Shown one piece after another: positions 19,889 to 31,219 of a DNA stretch of 64,000 nucleotides. Source of the DNA: Opisthocomus hoazin (Eukaryota; Chordata; Aves; Opisthocomiformes; Opisthocomidae); assembly GCF_030867145.1 (NCBI RefSeq), contig NC_134421.1, positions 31,193,979-31,257,978 of the forward strand, given 5' to 3'. Under the pieces are notes generated by a model. It saw only the letters and a program-made list of their open reading frames with translations, did no database searches and was not told the DNA's origin. A program made the translations under genes and the position numbers. Each line of letters opens with the position of its first letter. Positions within the stretch are counted from its first letter, which is position 1.

Positions 19889-19894
19889 TTTATT
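19889..19894 (-). terminator. Possible polyadenylation signal of CAP gene A
   Basis: The + strand reads TTTATT, so the minus strand has AATAAA about 730 bp after the gene A stop codon. It is the nearest canonical hexamer I saw downstream; no transcript evidence is available. Confidence 0.35.
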
Positions 19895-20621
19895 GTTTGA
19901 AACAGCAGTCAAAAACTCTATGCTCAGAAAAAAGAGAGAAAAAAAAAACAGGAAAGATTGCAGTGATACGTAATCATGTGTAAAGACAGGCGAAACTATG
20001 TCTTGATGCAGTTGATGTGTGTTTAAAACCAAATTCTGAGCAAAAAGAAGTACCAGTGGCCCCCGTGCACTGTGAGACCGGGAAATGCACTGGCTGCCAC
20101 AGGATGCAAATGCCAGAGCTCACACAGATCCAAAAATTATTATAAAACAACATGTAAATGAAAAGCCTCTCCAGGCTACTCTGCATCTTGCTGGAGGAAT
20201 GTCCAAGGGAAGAGAGCAACAGGGACGAGAGAGGTGCGTGCAGTGCTCTGCCGGGGGCCTCGGCCGGGGCCCGGCTGCAGGGCTGGGCACCCTCCAGCCC
20301 TTCCGAAGCAAGCGTGGTGGGCAGCTGCCTGCGCCTCAGCGTGCTGCCTGGGCAGCGTGCCCCTTACCCACCCAAGCCCGCTGACACCGCTCCGCTCTGA
20401 AAAAACACATGGGTAATCTACAACTGGTTACTGGTTCTGAGCAATGAGAAGGCTGCTTATCAGCTCTCCTAGCTGCTGCCTGCAATGAAGATGGTGTTTC
20501 AGTGCTTCTAAATCACCTGTGGACACAAGCAACGTCTCCACCGATCTTTGTGCTGCCAGTAACTTACGTGCAGGGAAGGGATCGGCTAACCTAAGTGCGC
20601 TCATGGTCTTCTGCACATGTG

Positions 20622-23600
20622 TCACTCACTGGTGGGTGCTATTGACCAGTATTTTGGTAGGAGCCAGGTGGCCAGAACTGTCAGCATAAGGAGTAATGGC
20701 CTTAAAGCAACAACGATGATGCAGTACACGTCACATGCAGGCCTGTCCCAGTCTGGATACCACCAGGAATCCGCTGTGAACAAAACAAGTTACTTGTTTT
20801 CAAGTATAACTGCACCAAGGGCAACGAATGGAAGCAGTAATTCTGGTGGTACTTACTAATGACTTTGTCACGGTCTGCGTTTTCTAGAGAGAGAAAAGAA
20901 GTGAATATAAGTAGACTTACATGTTGCAAACAATTTGAGTCTAAACAAAAAGGGGATGAAGTGTGAGCCTGACGGTGGGCTCACAAATGCAGCTATGGGA
21001 GCTGCGTTTCTTTCCAGGAAGAAGCAAAGACCTGCTGACTTTGCGAGAGCCCTGCCACACTCTCGAGGCTTTGCTGAGGAGCACTTGATCACACCGTGTT
21101 GACTGCTACTCCTACCAGTTGCTGGCGTAGAGAGGACTTGCTCCCCAAGGTGTGCTGCCCAAGATCACTTTGGCTTGTGTTTAAGATCCTCAGCCTGTAG
21201 CTAACTGTTAAACAGCCCCATGAGTCAGGGAGTCCCTCTCATTCCTGCAGTGCTGGTGTTTTAATGCCACCTTCCCGCTCCATTAGTCTGCCCGGGGTCA
21301 AGTACTGGGGAAAAGTGTGACCATCTCCTCAGCTCCCCCTGGGCAGATGTCCACAGCACAGTGCCTTCTCCTTGCTACAGGAATTGCAGAAGGTCTCCCC
21401 CCATTCTGACTCCACTCAGCTGCTGCAAAGCCAAGTGCAGAAGAATCAGGGGGGCTGCCAGGGGCTCAGGCTGAGCACCGCAGCCCCATGCAGGGCTCTG
21501 GCGTGTCGGCCTGGCTCTCTCCCGGTGCGCAGGGGAAAGCAGATGGCCTGGCTGATGTTCGCTGGAGCGAGCAGCTTTGGCAGTGCCGTGGCAGCTCTCC
21601 CCTCCTGCAAGGCTGGCTAATAACCTGGAGCCCCCGGGAGGGGACGTGTAGCCCCTTCTGTGCTTCCCAGTTCCACAAACAGTAACTTCTGACAGGGATA
21701 ATCACACTTCAGTCGGCAGCCACTACGTCTCCCATGTCACACCCCCCAGCACCTGAAGACTGGATCCCACCCTCTCACTCCCTGGGGTAGAAAAAGGGCT
21801 CCTTCTGCCATCCTCCCCACTCTTTGTGCATCACTGCTCACTTAGCTTCTGGCTGCAGTTTTTCAGACTATATTTAGAAACAGGAGAGCGCTGTGCCTGC
21901 CTCCTGCCACTATCTTTTGTGTGCTCTTTCCCTTTCTACGCGTGCTTGGGGAGGAGGGCTGGTTGTCTCTACTTACGACACAGCTGGCCGGCACACCGCT
22001 CGCCGTTGCAGTCACTGCACGCTGCTCCTGTCTTGTATGGGCTCCCGGGGTAATTCCCACTGCGAAGGAAAGCAACACCGCTCTCAAACCGCCCAGGCTT
22101 TTGGCTCTTGGCTCGGTATTACCTGCCCACCTCTGATACTGCTCCAAATGCAGCTCAGTGCTTTGCTTTGCTTGGAGCATGGCCAAAGCAAGGTTTACAG
22201 CATGCCTCAAACTGCCCGTGCACACACTGAGAGGGATTTCATATGCACACAGTCCCGGCAGTGCTAAACTTTGTGGTAGAACCTTATTACTTTGTGGTAG
22301 AACCTCATTACCTGAGGCTTTCATTGCTTGGTCTAAGCTGAAGAAAATCCTTTGGAGTATATTCGCTTTTGGAATTGACATTGTGCATGACCCTCGGCAG
22401 AAGGGTGCTCTGATGGGTGCTGTTGAGGGTGAGGGCACCCCTCTCCTTCCCTGTGTGACCACTGCTGATGCAGGGCAAGCAATCCAGCATGATTTCGGTC
22501 CTCTGCATGGTCAGATACCGGCTAAGGAGCAGAAAGGGAAAGGCTTGGCTCATGTCTTGTGGAGATCCAGGCGTGAAGCTCGAGGGACAGAGAGCACCTC
22601 CCAGCAGCACCGGGGACCTGCTTGCCTGCACACAGGGTTTCTGCACCGTCTAGCACGGTGGGCTGCATAGCCAGTTTCCTCCGGGAAAGGAGAGGCTGCC
22701 CTGGGGGATCAGTGGCTTTTGGTTCAAGAACCAGCAGAGGCAATGGCTGCCCGGCCTCTCTGCGTGTGGGGCTTCTGAGGAGTGCGGTTTTGTTCTTTTG
22801 GCACAGCAGCAGCTGTGTCATTTCAAGGTGTCTGGTCAGGGGGACACACTCTTCCGAGGATGAAGCACGGGCAACAGGAATGTCAAACTTTCTCAAGTTC
22901 ATGGGCTGGCCCAGCCTTGTCCTGACATGGTATGCACGTAAAGCTTTTAGAGCTGTATTTAGACTGTGGTGGTATTAATCAGCTGGAGATGGGTAAAAAA
23001 CATCCATCCTAGCTGGATATCCTACAGACTATGCATATGAAGGACCTGTGGATAGAATTTTGCCTTGAGCAGCCCCAGCCTCATGAGCAGCCCTCAGCTG
23101 CTAAGACTGCAGCTGCAAGCATTGTACACTTCAATATTTATCCAAACTATTGACCTAGAGGCTTAATTCTGCAGGCGCATGGAGAAATGTTTTCAGAATT
23201 TGGGCTTGCACCTTGGCAACAGGCTGGGGCCATCTTAGCACTCAGGAGCAAGGGATTAATTTTCAGATGGTCACTTTTTCATGTCAGCATCTTATATTTT
23301 ACCCTTTCTACCAGTGTCACTGCTTTTTGGCTACCATACGTAGCCCTCATCTACCAAAAAAACCGCTGGGTGGACAGAGGTGTACCTCTTTCTCTATTTT
23401 GGGGACCATTTCCTCCCACAAGCCACATGAGTAGATGGACTGATCTAATAAAGTTGCATGTTGTGGGAAGGAAGGGGTAGGACCCAAACCCTGTGAAATA
23501 TTGGTAACAAAAAACCTTACGCTGGGCCGTAGTTGCAGATGAAGTGTGCTGCGTTGGTTATGGGGGAGTATGCCACCCTGGGACAGAAGTGGACAGCACA

Positions 23601-26600
23601 GCCAACCTTGTAGCTCGTAGCCCAAACAACCTGCAAAAACAGACGGGTACATCGGTGACAAAAGCTTTGCTTCAGCATCTGAAGCATCACGGAGCAGACC
23701 TGCCCTCCTCTGTTTCACAACAACAAATGGGCTGATGAGCACTCCTTGGGCAGGCTTCCTGGGGCAAAGCAGCAGTGATGGATCTTGAAATCATAGTTTG
23801 CTCTGAAAAATGCCTGATTGTTTTGCCCAATTTACCGGATATTTGTTAAAACGACTCTGAAAGAAAGAATAACTGGCTGTAACAAGTAGTTTTCCTTTCT
23901 TGCAAAGGAGAAGTTGAAGTTTGTCTCCTTCGCTTCAGGGTAATCCATTAGCTTTCTGTCTTTCCTGCTGGGGAGAGCAGATCAGATCTGTGCTGAAAAG
24001 GCTGTGTGATCTGCTGCAACGCCTCCAAGGGCTGATTGCCCTGGTACTAAATCCAGCAGAGACATAAAGGCAAATTGCTGGAAGGCACTGGTGTTAGGGG
24101 AGGAGCAGGGAGACTGAGCGTGTCCGGGCTGCGGTCCTGCCTTCTAGCATCACGGCCATCACTAAGGTAGTCTAGAGGCAAGGGCATTACAACATCTCAT
24201 GATCTGCTGTCTACCAGAAGCCGTTCGGTTCAGTTCAGCATCCTATCTGCAGCTCAAAGATTACAGTGCAGCCAGATGCTGCAGTCCTGGAGAAACAAAG
24301 CCAGTGACAGAAGCAGAAGGGAGACGAGGGCGCAGCAGTACCTGAGGGCGATACCACAGCAGCGATGATTGACTATGTGGGAGATGGGGAGAGAGCCTGG
24401 CAGCACAGGAGATGAAGAAACACAACTGTGCCTCCATTGACTTGAAGGGGAGGCCTGGCCCTTTCTGTTTGTGCCTGTTTGGTGCCAGCTCTGGGAAGAG
24501 GGGACAACCCTCAGGCTCCTGAGGGTGTTCTCAGTGCAGAGGCCACTCCTGACGCCAGCCATAGACAACTGCATGCCCGAGAAGGGTGAAGGACCGAATT
24601 GCAGGCCTCCCCCACCACGCAGGAGGCCACCAGCTGAGGCATATGCTGCAGATGTGGTTGTGGTAACTGCAGTAATCGTGCCTGGGAGAAACTTGCTCTT
24701 CTCCACAGCTGGGAAGGAGGGAGAGGAACGAGGGATTCCCTGAAGGTGCAGACCCAAGGATGCCCCTCCAAAGCTGGCAGACATGCAGCTTCTAGATAAA
24801 GTCACTATCACCACTGACTCCAAGTGAGAATAATCTTATTTTCTCATTCTGCCCCATGCAACTGCCTGGGCTGCTCTTCTACAAACAACACAGTAAACAG
24901 CACTGCACCTTAGTGCCAGGTGAGGCGCATTTCACTGCAGTTTCCAGATGCTGACTCTTGCCATGTCCTTGTGAGCAAGGTCAAAAAGCAACACACTGTC
25001 ACCTCTCATGGCTCCTGCATCCTGATATCTTCTCTGCACGCAAGTACTGGCACGTCTCATTCAAACACCACACCAGCTTCAGCCTATCTCTTTAAGTCCT
25101 AAATGCATATGTGTATCTCTGCAGAAAATATTAAATAGCTTCAAGTCAAAATCTAATCCCTAGAGCCACTGCTGCAAGCCGTCCTGCTCTCCCCTGGCCG
25201 TGGTTAGCGATTGCAGGGTTGCATGGTAGTGGCACTCCTCTCCCTCATTTTTGTCTCTTTCTTTGGGAATCACGGTTGAGAAAAATGCACACGTGATGGT
25301 TGCAGAGCTGCAGACACCTCTGCGTGCTGGTATTTCCCCAGCCCTTGGCATGGCTCATGGTGCCATGCGGATGCTGCCTGCCAGAGCTGGGACGTTGTCC
25401 CACCGTGCACAGCAGCTCACAGCCATAGCCGTTGCCTGGTTTTTGGCCGCTGCTTGGCTAAATCTGGCTGCTTGATGGCTTTCCTATTTTATTCCTGGAA
25501 ACAAAATATGACCGACATATTTAAAAATAATAATGCGATGACTCTTTTCCTCCTTACGACGGGGACATGAGAACGTCTTGTGCACATGGCTATGAAATAA
25601 GATTACAGAACTTGGAAAACAGTTCATTGAATCTTCAACAGAAATCTAGAGTTTCTGTGTCAAAATGGCAATGCTGGTTCATGGTTTAGATGGAGAAATG
25701 CATTGCCTACCTGTGTGTAGTGACCGCATGTTCCTCTGCAGTTATTGGTGGCATAGTTGTAGGCACTGACCTCGTCGTACCAAGAGGTGATGGCTCCTTT
25801 CACAGTGAAAATAGAAAGTGAGCCACTCCAGAGGTTTTCTCCAACGGGGGTAAATTTGGGGTGAGCCTGCCCCGGATCTTTGAGGTATGTATTATGTTTA
25901 AACAGGCATCTCTTTGCCCAGGCTTTTGCGGTCTTTGCCAAATCTGCATCCCAGCTCTGCAAAATAAAGAACACCAAAAATCACTTTGGTATTTTAGCAA
26001 TGCAGTAATTCAGAGCAACTTTCAGGAGAAGCTGGGTCTCAGTAGCATATATGCTTCAGGTTCATCTGGTTTTTAATTCTGCTGAGACTTACAGAGCTAC
26101 ATGGTAAATTGGCTTGTAGGTTCATTTCTGATTTGAACTTAGTTACTCATTAAAATTGAGTAAGTTTTTGGGGTGGTCGGTGATCTTGGCTGGCTGGTTT
26201 GTTGGACACCAGGAGATGTACATCAGTCAAATGCAGTGTTTGGGACACAATGTGCATTTCCAGGATGTGCCAGTCGTGAGACAACATTAATTTAATTTAA
26301 ACGGTAAATTTACAAGTAACCTGGGGACTGGGGGGCTATGCTTACCGTACCAATCAGACTGAAGTCTCATGCAGCCTCATGCGTTGAGGCCACTACTTGC
26401 AAGTCAGTTCACAAGCACACTGGGATTTTTGGGACAGTTTAAACTCAGCCCCTTGGTCTGCATCATTGTATTTGGTGGCTTCAAATGTCCTGTTTGTGGA
26501 ACCCCTTATTCACTTGCTATTCACAGAATCATAGAATCATAGAATGCTTTGGGTTGGAAGGGACCTTTACAGGTCATCTTATTCAATCATCATATTCAAT

Positions 26601-29600
26601 CCTACAGAAAGCGGTTCTTTAAGCAATGGAGTTATATAAAGGTCTTCGGTTTGCACGGGAGGTGGTGTCTGGTTTTGCTGGATTTTCTTGTGCACACAAC
26701 TTGATTGAGCACAGTATTGTGCCTCCTGGAAAATGCAGTGCCATGAGTGTATGCCCGTACTTCTAGTTACACTTTGTGTCATGTAAATGAAGTTGTTCAG
26801 CACTGCTGAACTATTCTGGATTGCACTTTTTAAAAAAATAAACTTTTTTAATCTGCCCTTTTAATAGGGTTTTAAATGTTAGTTGCTTCTGCAAACAACT
26901 GAATCACTACAGAAATTGTTTTGAACGGATCAGTAACAGTGACTAAGCAAAAGGTGATTGCCAGATTTTATGGCTATGTTTTACATAGTACAACTGTTTT
27001 GTACTGTAGATAAGTCTGAAACAATTTGTGTATTTTTTATGCTACAATTAAGTAACTACAAATTGCGAGATCATACCAAAATACATCTACAGGGATTTGA
27101 AAAGACTTTGTAACTGAAGTCTTCCACTTCTTCCTATGGCTAACATTTGGCAGGGGGTGTGTATTTCTGCACAAAACTAACACATAAATAAGTTGCCTAG
27201 GAACTCAGTGTATCGAATATTAAAGGTAAACTTGGGGCAGGGGGTCTTATTTCAAGTGAGCAGTTGATATTTCCTTAGATGACGACTTTTAAGGACAATG
27301 AGCAGAATCTGGCATTGTACAGAGGTTTATTCTGGTCCCGGCATTACTGCAAGTTAAGACAGAGTCTGCAGTTTACGTCTTGGCAATACTCTGAGGTCTC
27401 AAGGAGAAGACCATGGTGAAAGATGTATGAGGGTGGTGGATGCATCTTGCTGCTTCACAGTCTTGTTTTTCACATTCTGCTTTATGAGAATATGCACGTC
27501 TCTTTTCTCCTTCATCTTATAATAGTATTAAAAAGTTTGAAGTTTCATAAATGTATACATAGTAATAATTTTAAAGATAAATTAGTAAGTTTAAATGTAC
27601 TTTCCATTTTTCTGTGAATGCTTAAACTGGCTGACAGCTGAAAAAGCAATACATAGAAACTGATAGTTAAGAATGATCTTTAGTTTAACTGTAGTTATAC
27701 TTCTTATTTACTTATGAAACTGCTTGTATGTAAAAATGATGGAATAAACTGCATGAGGAAAAATGCTCAGGACAAGGAGGTTTGCGTGTAAATATCATTG
27801 GTGTTTGAAAGTAATTACATTTTTTTTCCCATGAACTATTTCTCAGCTTTGCTTTTATAACTCAGATGAGTTGCTTGCTGATTTAGAGAGGGAAAATTGA
27901 ATGTATGATAAGTGAAAAGTGATGTAAGAAAGTAGTAAGCCAAAGGAGGCCGTTGTGAAGCCCTGATGAAGCTGGTGAGACTCTTTCTGCTGGTTTTGAA
28001 AATCCTTGGAACAGACCTAAGCAATGCTTTGGGTGAATGTGAGAGAGACATACTTGTCAGGTAAAAAAATTTTAGATCAGCATTGTCATTTTATAATAAA
28101 TGTATTACATATATAGATGGTTGGTCTTTGTTACTTGTTGTTAAAGGAGTTTGTCTTGTATTTTCTTTTAAAACCTATTTTTCCAAAAGGTGGAAATGCC
28201 CTGAGTTCATAGTCTTCATTTTTACCTGTCTAGGTGGACAGTTATCTACAGCAAACAGAAGTTCCCTGTGAAATACAGAACTCATCTTCTTTTCCTCATT
28301 TTTGAAATGCTAAAGGCCATTCAAAAATGAAGAAATATGCTGTTTTCAATTCTAGTGCTTTTACTTTCATATTAGTTTTTTTCATCTATTGTACTGCTTT
28401 CTCCACATCAAATTCTTCCCGGGAGAGGTCATACTTAAGACTAGGGTTTCTGCAATGTTTTAAAAGAAACTTACCATGATTTAGTTCTTGTTTTGTTTGT
28501 AATAGTGTTCATTTGTTTGATTGTTTGTTTCTTAACCTGTTTTTTTCAGATTTCAGTTCCTTAATTTTTCAAAAGCCAAAATTAGGCACAATTCTAAGAG
28601 ATGAATACTGCTCTTCTAATACATCATAGCAAGATTTTGTTAGTATAGGACCAGTAAAGAAATCTAGAAAATGGAGTCTGGAGCAGTATGTACTGGCAGT
28701 TCAGGATGCTCTGCTAAGAAAGCTGAAGTAAAAGACACATCTAGAAGAGAAACTAAATTATGTCCTGTCAGGCTTGCAACTCCAGCTTGCTTGCTTCTCA
28801 GTTACCCCCTCCCTAATGGGCACTTCTTTTTTAGTGCTTCACAACCAGAAACGGAAAATGAGCTTTTTTTTTTTTAACTTCTGTTGGGATGTTGCTAATT
28901 ACAGAAGTGGTTATGTCCTCTTCTGGTGGTGACCATGCCAGATGATAGCAAGAAAAAGGAGCAAAAGGAAAGAGATCAGAATTAGGAGAATCGCTGTCTG
29001 AGAGATCTGTGGAGATTATCCCAAGAAGAAGACGGTATCTCAAGTATTACCCAGTCAAAGCACAAAAGGTGATGGACGTTGCAAGAGGCAGCTCCCAAGG
29101 TACTGGAGTTGAGCATCTCACAAATCAGAGATGGGCTTCTTGGCCATAAACCCAGCTTTGTGCACACATTTACAACCTCCTCCTTGCTGGGTTTCCCACG
29201 TGCCACCCAGCAGGTGAAACACAAGGTGGCTGCTGCCAGGGGTTTGGGTATGTTTTGAATCATGCCATGGTGGCTGCAGATATTGCCCCCTGATGTGGCC
29301 AAGGATAAGGCAGGGGGGCACAGCAGCATGGGACCTGATGCCTCCAGCGCTCACTCCTGCTGCACTTGTTGTTTTTTGGCTTCCCCTGCAGCCCCAGCAC
29401 CTCAGAACAGCTGCTCTGTTGGCTCAGTCCATGAGAGCCTAGCAAAGAGAGCTTAGACAAAGCTCTCCAACATCGTTTGGCAACGGTCTCTGCCCTTGCT
29501 GATTCAAGTATGAAAGGTTGCGCTTAGGTCTGCACATAAATTATATCCCAGGCTGTTGAGCTGCGGTGCCTTGAAACGAGGAGGCTTTTCACAGCACAAA

Positions 29601-30059
29601 ACGACAGCATTAGGTTGAGGGCTGAAATCTTGGGTTTCGAATGAGGAAATTCAGCCAGGTGAAACTATACAAGCACCCGATTGCATAAAACCATCTGATA
29701 ATCAGAGCCTTAGTAGCTTCTTTAAAAAGAAATAGCTCTTATGACCCCAGGAGGCTGAGTTTTTTTCTGTGGTTTTTTTTTTTTTTTTTTTGCATCTGAT
29801 CACAAAAACAATCTTTGAAAATCCTAAACACCATCACAATGCTACACGCTTGCCATGTAAATTGTGAAGATCCCCTTACCATGTAGAGCATGTTGCTGGC
29901 TGGTGGACTCACTCCAGACCGGAATCTGTTATGGGTTTGCACACATTCCTCAATAAACTTTGGGTCTCCAATATCAGGCAATGTCGGTGGTTCATAGGAG
30001 TCAGAGCAACGACAGAAGTGCAGCAAAGCCAGCACACAAACAGTAAATCCCCTTGTCAT
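20622..30059 (-). CDS. GLIPR1: GLIPR1-like CAP-domain membrane protein (gene A, 6 exons)
   Basis: Minus-strand exons: 29880-30059, 25711-25956, 23521-23630, 21977-22059, 20857-20883 and 20622-20773. All have GT-AG borders and sum to 798 bp, an open frame of 265 aa; human GLIPR1 is 266 aa. Residues 1 to about 20 are a signal peptide (MTRGFTVCVLALLHF). The CAP (SCP/TAPS) domain follows: [66 protein letters not shown] and HFICNYGPAGNYP. Next come a cysteine-rich hinge, WWYPDWD, a CDVYC motif and one transmembrane helix with a short tail. The CAP cavity His and Glu residues (GEN, GHYTQ) are present. Human GLIPR1 is a p53-regulated secreted or membrane protein of unclear biochemistry. The symbol rests on position next to KRR1; the tail resembles GLIPR1L2 more. 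The frame stays open upstream to ATGs at 30179 and 30197, so a longer N-terminus is possible. Confidence 0.9.
22270..22312. repeat. Short tandem duplication (ACTTTGTGGTAGAACCT-ATTAC, two copies)
   Basis: A unit of about 22 bp, ACTTTGTGGTAGAACCT followed by TATTAC or CATTAC, occurs twice in direct succession. It lies in intron 3 of gene A, about 210 bp upstream of exon 4. It is a local slippage product with no evident function. Confidence 0.7.
26523..26586 (-). mobile_element. CR1 LINE 3'-end fragment, minus orientation
   Basis: The + strand shows AGAATCATAGAATCATAGAAT followed by TTTGGGTTGGAAGGGACCTT, the reverse complement of the CR1 3' tail and its adjacent 3' UTR. Only about 65 bp are recognisable. 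It sits in intron 1 of gene A and is a dead, 5'-truncated copy. Confidence 0.85.
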
Positions 30060-30813
30060 GATTCTCAGCCTCTGGTCTCCCAGCTTCCAGAGCAGAGTGT
30101 TTCTGCTGTACGAGGTGGTTTTAGCTCCACCGGCAGCGTTTTGCTTGGAAGGTTTGTGGGCTGGACTTCTCTTAGCCATGGTGATTGAATATGGCATTGG
30201 TCACAGGAAGTGAGTCATCTTTCAGCAGCGCTGCTACGAGAATAAGGAAATTAAGCTAAAATTTCACATCAGAGCTGTGGCAGCTTTGTCTCTCTTTTTT
30301 TCTTCTTTCTGTAGTTGTGGTGGGCAAGCTTCTTCTCTCCTGTCCTTTGGGCTTCTTTCTTTGTTTTTTCCGTTTCTTTGGTCCCCACCACCCCATTCAT
30401 AGCAATCACTATGGGTTGCAGTAAAGTTTTGGGCAAATTCTCTGCTTTTCATGAAAACAGCATTGCTGTTTAGACTGTTACTGTGAGCCAAAATGCTGTG
30501 AGAAATAATTGATTTGAACTATGACTTTTACTACAGTATGAACAGTCACTTTGGTTGTACATCTAGTTATTGGAGGGGTAAGTTCGGCTGAGGACTTCGA
30601 TTTAAATATGCTACAGTTATGGATGGGTTTCTCCTGTGATCACACGTGTTGCTATCAATTTCTCCTCCCAAGCTTTAGCAAATTGTAAATCATTCCCTGC
30701 GCCCCAAGCTCCCAGCAGAGCTGGGTGCTATGAAGGTTGGTGCTGTCTCATCCAGCGTGCCCAGCACCCACACTGGGCTTCACATCCAGGAGTTAGGAGC
30801 TGATGTCCCATAC

Positions 30814-31219
30814 TGTTTTGGTTTTGGCTGCCGCCGGCAACAAAAGCGCCACGCGGCCGCCCCTCCCCCCGCCGCGGTGCGGAGGAGAATGGAAAGAAAG
30901 AGGCAGAAACTGGTGGGTCGGGATAAGGGCAGTTTAACAGAACAGCAAACAGAGGGAAAAACAGGAACAACAACGATACAGATAAGGAGAAAACACGATA
31001 AAAACAGACCCGCTCTCGGACCGCACCGGCGCCACACGCTCCCGAGCCGCGAGTGAGTCCCTGCCGCGCCGCGCCGCCCCCCCACCGGAACCCAGGGTGA
31101 CGTCACATGCTATGGAATACCTGGCTCTGTTTGGCCAGGTGGGGTCAGCCCCCACCCCCGGCTGTGCCCCTTCCTGGAGTCCAGTGAAAATTAACCCTGT
31201 TCTGGCCAAACCCAGGACA
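30814..31219 (-). repeat. 3' LTR of the endogenous retrovirus
   Basis: A 406-bp copy with TG...CA ends on the + strand, nearly identical to 37006-37409. It is preceded by the host pentamer CATAC. In element sense it begins TGTCCTGGGTTTGGCC. A GC-rich segment lies in its second half. Confidence 0.93.
30815..30815. other. Insertion junction of the endogenous retrovirus
   Basis: The 5 bp CATAC at 30809-30813 recur at 37410-37414, directly outside the two LTRs. This is a target-site duplication, so the host sequence once read straight through here. The junction lies about 750 bp upstream of the gene A start codon. Confidence 0.85.
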
